From the NCBI RefSeq assembly GCF_002154695.1, contig NZ_MTAV01000108.1, forward strand, positions 72,599 to 136,598: a stretch of 64,000 nt of DNA, given 5' to 3'. The notes beneath the pieces are model-generated. The model did not search any database. It saw only the letters and a list, made by a program, of their open reading frames with translations, and was not told where the DNA came from. The translations under genes were made by a program, and so were the position numbers. Positions 35,301 to 43,800 of the stretch are shown in pieces. This stretch comes from Nostoc sp. T09. GTDB taxonomy: Bacteria > Cyanobacteriota > Cyanobacteriia > Cyanobacteriales > Nostocaceae. Numbering within the stretch: position 1 is the stretch's first letter; each line of letters begins with the position of its first letter.

Positions 35301-37061
35301 ACATTTATCGATTTGTTCGCGAAATATTGGTTCAACTTGATAAAGTTCCAACCCCATATTCACGTATTGGGAACCTTGTCCAGAAAACATGAATGTGATG
35401 GGACGTTGTTGAGATTCTTGTGTATTAATAAAAACTTGCTGATTGAGCCTAGAAAGTGCTGTTACTACTTCTTCTAAATCGCTACCAACAACTATCCGGC
35501 GATGGTTAAAAGCCTTACGTCCTAAAGCAAGCGTGTAAGCAACATCAGCCAAGTTTAGTTCGGGATGCTGTTTTAAATGCTCAATTAATTTGTGTGTAGC
35601 TATATCAAGTGCCGATTCAGATTTAGCTGATAAACACAACAACAAACACTTTCTTTTGACCCCTTCGGGGTTCGCCATTCGCTCATGAGGGAAACCCCCA
35701 AGACCGCGCTGGCTCACTTTTGACTTTTGACTTTTGACTTCTTGTGGTGCTTCTTCTAAAACAACATGGGCATTCGTACCCCCAATACCAAACGAACTAA
35801 CTCCCGCACGGCGAGGACTGCCATTTTTTTGCCATTCACTGAGTTGGTTATTAACGTAAAAAGGACTGTTGGCAAAATCAATTTTGGGATTTGGGGTTTC
35901 AAAATGCAAGCTGGGTGGTAAAGACTGGTGTTTAAGCGCTTGAACAGTTTTGATTAAACCTGTAACCCCAGCTGCTGTATCCAAATGTCCGATATTTGTT
36001 TTCACCGAACCAATGGCACAAAAATTCTTTTTCTGGGTACTGGCGCGAAAGGCTTTTGTCAGTGCGGCAATTTCAATGGGATCGCCTAAGGGTGTTCCCG
36101 TACCGTGTGCTTCGATATAAGTTACGCTTTCTGGATCGACTTCCGCCATTGCCAAGGCTTGAGCAATAACTTCTGCTTGACCATCGACGCTGGGAGCGGT
36201 GTAACCTACTTTCATAGAGCCGTCATTGTTCACAGCAAAGCCTTTGATCACAGCATGGATAGTATCGCCATCTGCGATCGCATCTTCTAATCGCTTTAAA
36301 ACAACAATTCCGACTCCACTCCCCGCCACGATTCCTTGTGCTTGGGCATCAAAAGCCCGACAATGGCCGTCTGGCGAAAAAATCATGCCTTCTTGATACA
36401 AATACCCTGTTTTTTGCGGCAAGCTGATGGACACTCCTCCTGCCAAAGCCATGTCGCATTGATAGTTCAGTAAGCTTTGGCACGCCATACAAGTGGCGAC
36501 TAAGGAAGTCGAGCAAGCAGTTTGAATATTAACGCTTGGGCCTTTAAGGTTGAGTTTATATGAAACGCGAGTAGGCAAGAAATCTTTATCGTTGGCAATT
36601 AAAAGTTGATATGCGCCAGCCGAACTGGTTAATTCAGAGTTTGCCCACAGATTATTTAATAAATAGCCACTCATCCCCATCCCTGCATACACGCCAATTG
36701 CACCTGTGTATGTTTCCGGGTTGTAACCCGCATTTTCCAGCGCTTCCCAAGCTGATTCTAAAAATAAGCGATGTTGTGGATCGGTAATCGTGGCTTCTTT
36801 AGGACTAAACCCGAAGAAAGCCGCATCAAATAACTCGATATCGTCCAAAACTGCTTTGGCTTTAACGTAGTCAGAGTTACGAAATACTGCCGAATCAATG
36901 CCAGCATCAGTCAATTCTTGCTCTGAAAAGAAAGAAATGGACTCTACGCCGTCCTGGAGATTCTGCCAAAATTCCTCCACATTTTTCGCACCTGGAAATC
37001 TGCCTGCCAGTCCAACAATAGCAATTCCTTCTAAGGCGTCGTGGCTTTGTAGATTATCCAT
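32343..37061 (-). CDS. Type I polyketide synthase module KS-AT-KR-ACP, frameshifted at its end
   Basis: A 1572-residue PKS extending the peptide by one malonate unit. KS (about 10-440) with TACSTSL (Cys about 183), EAHGTGT and KTNIGH; AT (about 555-860) with GHSIGEY and HAFH, the malonyl-CoA type; KR (about 1180-1370) with TGGLSGIG; ACP (about 1470-1540) with GGDSLLA. In the KR the catalytic Tyr of YxxxN is His (codon 33027-33029, residue 1345), so reduction is doubtful. No DH, ER or MT domain. ATG 37061 overlaps the upstream NRPS stop by 8 bases after GGAAGAAG; the longer frame from 37142 is rejected. The last 23 residues are out of frame, and the thioesterase follows in another frame. Confidence 0.92.
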   Translation of the reverse strand: MDNLQSHDALEGIAIVGLAGRFPGAKNVEEFWQNLQDGVESISFFSEQELTDAGIDSAVFRNSDYVKAKAVLDDIELFDAAFFGFSPKEATITDPQHRLFLESAWEALENAGYNPETYTGAIGVYAGMGMSGYLLNNLWANSELTSSAGAYQLLIANDKDFLPTRVSYKLNLKGPSVNIQTACSTSLVATCMACQSLLNYQCDMALAGGVSISLPQKTGYLYQEGMIFSPDGHCRAFDAQAQGIVAGSGVGIVVLKRLEDAIADGDTIHAVIKGFAVNNDGSMKVGYTAPSVDGQAEVIAQALAMAEVDPESVTYIEAHGTGTPLGDPIEIAALTKAFRASTQKKNFCAIGSVKTNIGHLDTAAGVTGLIKTVQALKHQSLPPSLHFETPNPKIDFANSPFYVNNQLSEWQKNGSPRRAGVSSFGIGGTNAHVVLEEAPQEVKSQKSKVSQRGLGGFPHERMANPEGVKRKCLLLCLSAKSESALDIATHKLIEHLKQHPELNLADVAYTLALGRKAFNHRRIVVGSDLEEVVTALSRLNQQVFINTQESQQRPITFMFSGQGSQYVNMGLELYQVEPIFREQIDKCSQLLKPDLGLDLRDVLYPSEEKTEIAAQQLKQTAITQPALFVIEYALAQLWMSWGVRPQAIIGHSIGEYVAACIADVFSLENALSLVAARGRLMQQMPAGAMLAVPLTETEARSHLNDNLSLAVINTPYSCVIAGTIAEIDALEQQLPESRRLHTSHAFHSQMMEPILEPFIECVKKVKLNPPQIPYISNVTGTWITAAEATNPNYWAQHLRQTVRFADGVQKLMQDSDRVLLEIGPGRTLTTLAKQHPDKDAGALILSCLRHPQEQQSDVAFLLNALGRLWLAGVEIDWSEFYTGEQRYRIPLPTYPFERQRYWIEPQGLPVQEAANSLTKKPDIADWFYIPSWQRSPILAQNDSLAKERSCWLVFVDECGLGDRMINQLKLANQDVITVSIGAQFSRDTPAESLCERQNAYTLNPSQRQDYDTLLQELHALNKMPQIIVHLWSVTPDEVVEERFERVEKLQNLGFWSLLFLAQALGKQNISDRLNIAIISNNLQQVTGEENLCPEKATLLGPCKIIPQEYLNISCRSIDIVLPAPGSQQQEKLINNLLKELTVQTSDVAIAYRGNHRWVQTFAPVRLDKAEKATPRPKNGGVYLITGGLSGIGLVLGEYLAKTAQAKLVLVGRSQFPQRSEWEQWLSTHNEQDSVSVKICKFQEMEALGAEVMVVCADVANLEQMQGVIQQVCDRFGAIHGAIHSAGIPPAGIIQMKKPEISANLLAPKVQGTLVLDTLLKNFNLDFFVLCSSLTSVLPFPGIVDHCGANAFLDAFAQYNSDRSHRFTVAINWDGWQEVGQAANGIGPDELKKWREESLKQGILPSEGIEVFSRILASSLPQVLVSTQDFLPRFQQPLVVDYNPSRSKHSRPELGNAYVAPRNVLEQTIADIWQKCLGVEPVGISDDFFELGGDSLLAVHLLTQVSEAMQTKLSPHSLINAPTIAGLTELIETTNSSSIVKALPSSLVEIQAGNPPTASVLSSCSWRTRLPVP
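32398..32403 (-). other. Single-base frameshift in a C run between ACP and thioesterase
   Basis: Six C residues (minus strand) follow GGAAA. With five, the frame would continue N-P-Q-P-P-L-F-L-V-H into the thioesterase; with six it ends 23 residues later at PVP-stop. It is either a true mutation, a read error in a homopolymer, or a slippage site. Confidence 0.85.
35645..35745 (-). repeat. Repeat-derived insert in the KS-AT linker of the PKS
   Basis: AAAAGTCAAAAGTCAAAAGTC-type words and a GGGGTTCG stretch, typical of intergenic DNA here, are translated in frame as a Lys/Ser-rich then Gly/Pro-rich loop (VKSQKSKVSQ ...) between the KS and AT domains. Confidence 0.7.
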
Positions 37062-40000
37062 TTTGCTTCTTCCTTTGCATTTTTTGCTTTTGTAGATGCA
37101 GGGCTTCTTTTTGTTTGTTGGCACGTTGATGGCTATTTGCAAACGCGAGTTGTGCTTCGTCCTGACTCAAATGTTTAGCCAAAGCACTGATAGTGGGATA
37201 TTGAAACAGTTCCACCATCGAGACTTTTTGCTGTAATACCTCGCACAACTGAGTGTGAACTTGCGCCATCCGCAGAGAATGACCGCCCAAATCGAAGAAA
37301 TTGTCGTATAACCCAACTTTGTCCACTTGCAGGACTTGTTGCCACACTGAAGCGATCGCTTGCTCTATCTCTGTCTGGGGTGCGGTGTATGTCTTGTCTA
37401 ACTGCGGTCGCAAATTCTCCGGTGCAGGAAGTGCCTTGCGATCCACCTTACCATTTGGGGTTTGGGGTAAGGCATTGAGAAATACAAAGCTAGAAGGCAC
37501 CATATAGTCGGGTAACTTCTGTTTCAAAAAGCTTCGCAAGTTCTCAACAGTCATGCGTTGCAAAACTTTTAAAAATCCCCCTGTTTTGAGGAGATACTCA
37601 ACGCTTTGATTGAGAATCCCTTGCTCTGATGGTGTAACCTGAAATTGAATTCCAGCTCGATTTCCTTGTTGCCAAGCGATTTTTCCAGAAAACCACCTAG
37701 CTCCACTCACACCTGGTAATGTCAGACACAAGCGTAGAGGCTGAGCGGCAGGCATCTCTGGTACTCCTATCAAGCAAGCACCGCCAATGGAGATATCCTC
37801 AGTTTCGAGTTTCACTGTCCCGTAGCCGTCCAATTGTGCCAAACACTCGCTTTCATAAGGCACTCGCTTTGGTGTCTGCTTAGAGACAATATAGGCAACT
37901 AATCGCTTCTCACCTGGAATATCCTCTCGTGCCATTGCGATCGCTTCCCGCACATCTGGATGCTGGCTCAACACCGCCTCAATTTCCCCAAGTTCAATCC
38001 GGAACCCGCGAATCTTCACTTGGTTATCAATGCGACCAAGGTATTCAATATTACCGTCAGGCAGATAACGAGCTAAATCGCCAGTTTTATACAAACGCTC
38101 CTGTAAGTGCTGAGTAGTGAGTGCTGAGTGCTGAGTAATGAATTCTCCCCCTGCTCCCCTCTCCCCCTTATCCCCAGAGGGGGCCCCGAGTCCCCCCTGC
38201 TCCTCTGCTTCTCTGCCCTCTGCCTTTCTAAAAATAAACTTCTCTGCCGTCAATTCCGGTCTGTTAAGATAGCCCCGTGCTAACCCAACTCCAGCAATGT
38301 ATATTTCACCAGGAACGCCAACAGGGACAGGTTGTAGGTTAGCGTCAAGTATATAAACTTGCGTATTCGCAATTGGATAACCGATAGGTAATTTCTTGTC
38401 ATCTAGGGTACATTCAGCAACAGTGGCACAGACAGTACTTTCCGTTGGGCCATAAGCATTGAAGAACCGACGACCAGGTGCCCAACGTTTCACTAGTTCA
38501 GGAGGACAAGCTTCACCAGCGACGATAATTGTCTGCAAATCGGGAAGTTCTTCTACTGGCAAAACCGCTAGTACTGAGGGAGGTAAGGTAACAATTGCGA
38601 TCCGCTGGTCGCGCAATAACTTCAGCAAAGTAGTACCTGGAAGCAAATCGTCTCGCTGAGCCAGAACGAGAGTTGCGCCAGCTACCCAAGCCATAACAAT
38701 TTCCCAAATAGAAGCATCAAAACTGAGGGATGCAAATTGCAAAACACGACTATTTGGCTGCAAGTTGAAAAGCTGCTGTTGTGCTGTAGCTAGATTGCAC
38801 AAACCTTCATGTGTCAGTAGAACACCTTTGGGTTTGCCTGTAGACCCAGAGGTGTAGATTGTATAAGCTAGGTTATCAGAGGTGACACCAGAAGCAGGGT
38901 TTTTCTCACCATCAGTATTCGCTTCCCAATTGTCTAGATAAACGATGGTTGTCTTTTGTAATGATTGGCTGTGTGTTCGCTCAATACCTAATGAATGCTG
39001 AGTTAATAGCACTGGAACTTGAGCATCTTCTAACATAAATGCCAAACGCTCGGCAGGATAAGCAGGATCGAGTGGTAAGTATGCGCCACCTGCTTTGAAA
39101 ATGCCCAAGATACCGATTATGGTATAGAGCGATCGCTCAACGCAAATCCCCACCAATACTTCTGGTGCGACACCAAGGCTTTGTAGGTAATGCGCTAATT
39201 GATTGGCTTTAGTATTCAGTTCGCGGTAGGTTAGCTGGTGCTCTCCAAAAACCACAGCCACCACATCGGGATTTTTCTCAACTTGCTCTGCAAATAGCTG
39301 ATGAATGCACCCTTGCGGATAATCAGCTTGGGTTTGATTCCACGACTGCATCTGCTGCCACTCTGATGGAGTTAGCAAGGGTAACTCACCAATGCACTGG
39401 TCTGGGTTGGCAAGGATACCTGCCAGTAAAGTTTGGAAATGACCAACCATCCGAGCGATCGCATCGGCTGCAAATAAATCAGTACTGTATTCAAACACGC
39501 CGATGAAACCGTCTGGTCTTTCTTCTAACGCTAGCGTCAAATCGAACTTTGCCGTACCTGTATCCACATCTAGCTGGCTGTAACTCCACGGTGGAGCTAG
39601 GTCTGGCATGGGGGGTGTAATGACAAAGGCAACTTGGAACAGGGGGTTCCGGCTCAGTTCGCGTTCGGGTTGCAGCGCTTCTACCAGTTTCTCGAAAGGC
39701 ACGTCTTGGTGAGCGTCAGCTTCTAGGGTCACTTCCCGCACTCTAGCCAGCAATTGTCGGAATGTTGGGTTGCCAGATAGGTCAGTTCGCAACACTAAAG
39801 TATTGACAAAAAAGCCCATTAATCCTTCTAGTTCAAGACGTTGGCGATTGGCAATGGGCGAACCGACTAAAATATCTTCCTGCCCTGTATAGCGGTAGAG
39901 TAAGGTTTTGAAAACCGCTAACACTGTTATAAATACAGTGGCGCTTTCCTGACGGGCGAAAGTTTTCAGTGCCTCGCTAAGGGTTGAGGAAAGGGCAAAG

Positions 40001-40776
40001 GGTTGTCGCGCCCCTTGGAAAGACTGGACTGCGGGCCGTGGTCTGTCGGTTGGGAGTTGCAGCACGGGCAAGGAACCGCCGAGTTGCCGCTGCCAGTAAG
40101 CGAATTTGCTCTTTAGCAGTTCGCCTTGCAACCACTCTTGCTGCCAAAGGGCAAAGTCAGCGTACTGGATGGGGAGGTCAGGAAGAGGTGAAGGGTTACC
40201 TTGAGAGAAACTGTCGTAAAGTGCCATCAATTCCCGCGCTAATACACCAAACGACCACCCATCTGAAATGATGTGGTGTACCGTGACAACAAGGGTGTAC
40301 TCTTGTTCGGCAAGGCACAAAAGCATGACGCGCAGCAGCGGCCCTTGTTCTAAATTGAACGGTCGTTGAGCTTCTTCGATTGCCAGTCGCTGAACTTCAA
40401 GCTGAAGGTTTGGTTCGCTCAAGTGGCTGAGGTCTATTTCTTGCAATAAGTAGTGACGCCTCAGGGTAGAGTCTTCTTCCACCTGAGCAACAGCTTGCAC
40501 GGGTTGTCCGTTTGCGATCATCGCAAAGGTTGTTCGCAGAACTTCGTGGCGACGAACGATTTCGTTAAAACTTTCCTCTAATGCCACCCGATCCAGTCGT
40601 CCGTGAAATTGTACGACACCGGGAATATTGTAAATAGGGCTATTGGGAATTAACTGGTCGAGGAACCACAAGCGTTGCTGAGAAGAGGAGAGAGGAAAGG
40701 CAAAGACTTCTTCCTCATCAGCACTCAAAGAATTTCCAACAGCCTCTAAGGAATTGCTAGGAAGTTTTTGTATCAT
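37054..40776 (-). CDS. NRPS module C-A(PilZ-like insert)-T, predicted Phe
   Basis: A 1240-residue single-module synthetase. Condensation domain (about 25-460) with intact HHIISDG (166); adenylation domain from about 485 with TSGSTGKPKG (637) and YKTGDL; carrier protein (about 1125-1200) with LGGHSLR. Residues lining the A pocket read D-A-W-T-I-A-A-V-C, very close to the gramicidin S synthetase Phe pocket, so Phe is predicted. Between A8 and the final LPDYMVP a domain of about 100 residues is inserted (967-1067) that looks like PilZ. A repeat-derived loop sits before YKTGDL. It lies 24 bases after the upstream NRPS gene and overlaps the PKS gene, so all three are one operon. No epimerase domain. 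Confidence 0.93.
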   Translation of the reverse strand: MIQKLPSNSLEAVGNSLSADEEEVFAFPLSSSQQRLWFLDQLIPNSPIYNIPGVVQFHGRLDRVALEESFNEIVRRHEVLRTTFAMIANGQPVQAVAQVEEDSTLRRHYLLQEIDLSHLSEPNLQLEVQRLAIEEAQRPFNLEQGPLLRVMLLCLAEQEYTLVVTVHHIISDGWSFGVLARELMALYDSFSQGNPSPLPDLPIQYADFALWQQEWLQGELLKSKFAYWQRQLGGSLPVLQLPTDRPRPAVQSFQGARQPFALSSTLSEALKTFARQESATVFITVLAVFKTLLYRYTGQEDILVGSPIANRQRLELEGLMGFFVNTLVLRTDLSGNPTFRQLLARVREVTLEADAHQDVPFEKLVEALQPERELSRNPLFQVAFVITPPMPDLAPPWSYSQLDVDTGTAKFDLTLALEERPDGFIGVFEYSTDLFAADAIARMVGHFQTLLAGILANPDQCIGELPLLTPSEWQQMQSWNQTQADYPQGCIHQLFAEQVEKNPDVVAVVFGEHQLTYRELNTKANQLAHYLQSLGVAPEVLVGICVERSLYTIIGILGIFKAGGAYLPLDPAYPAERLAFMLEDAQVPVLLTQHSLGIERTHSQSLQKTTIVYLDNWEANTDGEKNPASGVTSDNLAYTIYTSGSTGKPKGVLLTHEGLCNLATAQQQLFNLQPNSRVLQFASLSFDASIWEIVMAWVAGATLVLAQRDDLLPGTTLLKLLRDQRIAIVTLPPSVLAVLPVEELPDLQTIIVAGEACPPELVKRWAPGRRFFNAYGPTESTVCATVAECTLDDKKLPIGYPIANTQVYILDANLQPVPVGVPGEIYIAGVGLARGYLNRPELTAEKFIFRKAEGREAEEQGGLGAPSGDKGERGAGGEFITQHSALTTQHLQERLYKTGDLARYLPDGNIEYLGRIDNQVKIRGFRIELGEIEAVLSQHPDVREAIAMAREDIPGEKRLVAYIVSKQTPKRVPYESECLAQLDGYGTVKLETEDISIGGACLIGVPEMPAAQPLRLCLTLPGVSGARWFSGKIAWQQGNRAGIQFQVTPSEQGILNQSVEYLLKTGGFLKVLQRMTVENLRSFLKQKLPDYMVPSSFVFLNALPQTPNGKVDRKALPAPENLRPQLDKTYTAPQTEIEQAIASVWQQVLQVDKVGLYDNFFDLGGHSLRMAQVHTQLCEVLQQKVSMVELFQYPTISALAKHLSQDEAQLAFANSHQRANKQKEALHLQKQKMQRKKQNG
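37575..37875 (-). other. PilZ-like domain inside adenylation domain of module 3
   Basis: Starts at KRVPYESECLAQL, has the PilZ core ETEDISIGGACL, a strand pair RLCLTLPG and RWFSGKIAWQQ, and ends NRAGIQFQVTP plus a helix. The D-x-S-x-x-G motif that touches c-di-GMP is complete; of the RxxxR motif only the second Arg is present (Gln at the first). It lies in the hinge-proximal C-terminal subdomain, where other A domains carry methyltransferases. Confidence 0.75.
38095..38240 (-). repeat. Repeat-derived loop in adenylation domain of module 3
   Basis: GAGTGCTGAGT words and CCCCTGCTCCCCTCTCCCCC-type sequence are read in frame as a Gly/Glu- and Ser/Gln/His-rich peptide between motifs A6 and A7 (before RLYKTGDLAR). 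Confidence 0.8.
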
Positions 40777-40800
40777 TTTTATCCTTTATTGTTTGTTGCC

Positions 40801-43800
40801 CTAGCCATCTGTCCCTTTTTTGAGTGCGGATCGCTTCATGCGATAAGCGGCGCGAGAAACTGATGTAATGGCGGGTTCTGGTGCTGTCGCTGGAGTGCTT
40901 TGGAGTTTAGCGATCGCTTCGGCTAGTTCCGCCACGGTGGGAGACTCAAACATCAGGCGTAAGGGCAATTGCACTTGGAACAGACTGCGCAACCGAGAGA
41001 TTACCTGCGTTGCTAGCAGCGAGTGTCCTCCCAAATCTAGGAAGTTGTCATGGATACCGATGCGATCACGTTTCAGAACTTCAGCCCAAACATCAGCAAC
41101 AACCTGTTCGATAGCATGACGAGGTGCGGCAAATTCTGCTTCTAATTCCGGCTTGGCTGGTGGCGCTACGGTTGCCGAACGTTGTTGCTGCAAGGCTCTA
41201 CGATCCACTTTGCCACTAGGAGTAAGTGGTAGTCGATCCAGCAGGATAAAACTCGTAGGAACCATGTACTCAGGTAACTTTTGCTTGAGAAAATCTCGTA
41301 AGCTAGCACTAACCGTGCGCTGCCAAACTTTTAAAAAGCCTTGGGTTTCGAGCAGATAATGGACACCTTGCTCCCACAACTCTTGCAAATCGGGTGTCAG
41401 GTCAAGGTGAATTCCGGCTCGATTCCCTTGTTGCCAAGCGATACTCCCCAACAACCACCGTTCCTCATTGGAACCCGGTATTTGCAGGCGCACACGAACA
41501 GCCTGACCCGGTTCCATATCAATGACACCGACCAAACACATTCCACTGCTAGAGATATCCTCAGTTTCTAAAATGGCTGTTCCCTTCCCAGTAAATTCCA
41601 CCGGACAGGCGACTTGATAAGGCACTCGTTCTGGATAATGAGCAGTGACAACATAAGCTAGTAGTCGCTTGCTACCTGTATCCTCTTGCACAACAACTAC
41701 TGCTTCCCGCACATCTGAGTGCTGACTCAATACCGCCTCAATTTCACCCAGTTCAATCCGGAAACCGCGTAGTTTCACTTGATGATCGAGGCGTCCCAGG
41801 TATTCAATATTGCCGTCAGGAAGGTAACGAGCCAAGTCGCCAGTTTTATACAAACGCTCCTGTGAGTGCCGAGTAGTGAGTGCTGAGTCCTGAGTAATGA
41901 ATTCTCCCCCTGCGCCCTGCCCCCTGTGCCCTGCCCCTTCTGCCTCCTGCCTCTTTGAAGTTCCGAGCGGAGGAAGCCTCCGCTCGGACTTCTCTGTGCC
42001 CTCTGCCTGCCTCAAAATAAACTTCTCAACCGTCAGTTCCTCTCTATTGAGATAGCCCCGCCCAATACCAACTCCGCCAATGTAAAGTTCTCCTGGTACA
42101 CCTACTGGTACGGGTTGTAAATGAGAATCTAACAAATAGATTTGTGTATTGCTGATCGGGCGACCGATGGGAACGGTTGATAGATTGCCATCTCGCTGGC
42201 ATTTCCAGGCGGTCACATCAACGGCGGCTTCTGTTGGGCCGTAGAGGTTGTGTAGTTCGGCATTTAGTACGGCAAAGCAACGTACTTGCAGGGTAACAGG
42301 TAGGGCTTCACCACTACAAATAATGTGTTTAATGCAGTTACAAGCTGTCACTCCTGGCTCTTCTAAGAAGACTTGCAGCATGGAAGGAACAAAGTGCAGC
42401 GTTGTAATTTGCTGCTGGGTAATTACCTTCACCAAGTAGCCGCTATCTTGATGTCCACCCGGTTGAGCGATTACTAAACGAGCACCTGTAATTAACGGCC
42501 AGAAAAATTCCCAAACCGATACGTCGAAACTAAAGGGCGTTTTTTGTAAAATGCAATCGCTCTCAATTAATTGATAAGCTTCTTGCATCCACAACAAGCG
42601 ATTGCATATTCCTCGGTGCGTATTCATCGCCCCTTTTGGCTTTCCGGTTGAGCCAGAGGTGTAAATTACATACGCCAGGTTTTGAAAATTGACTTCGCTA
42701 TGGGGATTTTCTGCACTACATTGAGCAATGGTTGACCAATCCCTATCTAAGCAAATAACTTGTGCTTGGTGAGGTGGAAGGGCAGAAACTAACTGCGACT
42801 GAGTCAGTAGGATGGGAACTTGGGCATCTTCAAGCATGAAGGCTAAACGTTCTTTGGGATACTCCGGATCGAAGGGAACGTAAGCACCGCCTGCTTTCAA
42901 TATTCCTAACAGCCCCACAACCATCTCTAAGGAACGTTCCATGCAAATACCAACTAGCACCTCTTTCCCTACGCCTTGTGCTTTTAGATAATGGGCGAGT
43001 TGATTAGCACGTTGGTTTAGTTCGCGATAGGTAAGAGTAGGATGGACACCTTCTAACCCATCAAAGATAACTGCGATCGCATCAGGAGATTCTCTGACCT
43101 GTGCCTCAAATAATTCATGCAAACAGACATCCAGAGGATAATCTTTTTGGGTATCATTCCATGTCTGCAACTGCTGCTTTTCTGCTTCGGTTAATAGAGA
43201 TAAATTTGAGAGTTTCTGTGTTGGATTAGCAACAACGCTTTCTAATACAGTTTGCAAATGCCCAACCATCCGCGTGATGGTTGCTGCATCAAATAAGTCG
43301 CTATTGTATTCAAAATAGCCCACTAAACCTTCCGGGCGATCGTCGAGCGAAAGCGTCATATCCATATTTGACGTTCCCGTATCCACAATTAGGGGACGCA
43401 AACTCCATCCAGAATCTAATGCTGGCGTTGGCGGTTCCAGAACGAACAGCACTTGAAATAAAGGGTGATGACCCAGATGGCGTTCCGGTCGCAGGACTTC
43501 AACTAACTTTTGGAAGGGTACATCTTGATTGGCGTAAGCGCCTAAGGTAACTTCTCGCACTCTTCCCAACAGTTCTCGGAAACTGGGATTACCAGAAAGG
43601 TCTGTCCGCAATACCAAGTTATTAATTAAAAACCCAATCAACCCAGCAATTTCGAGACGGTTTGACCCGGAAATTACCGCACCTACAGGAATATCATCCT
43701 GTTGAGCATAACGTGCTAGCACCGTTTTGAATGCGGCTAGCAAAGTCATAAATAGGGTAACTCCCTCACGACTACTCAGCGCCTTCAGTTCGTCCGTCAA

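Noticed and set aside
37062..37142. Longer N terminus for the PKS
   Set aside because: The extension overlaps the NRPS carrier end and is Lys-rich without similarity; ATG 37061 has a good ribosome site and starts the KS family sequence.
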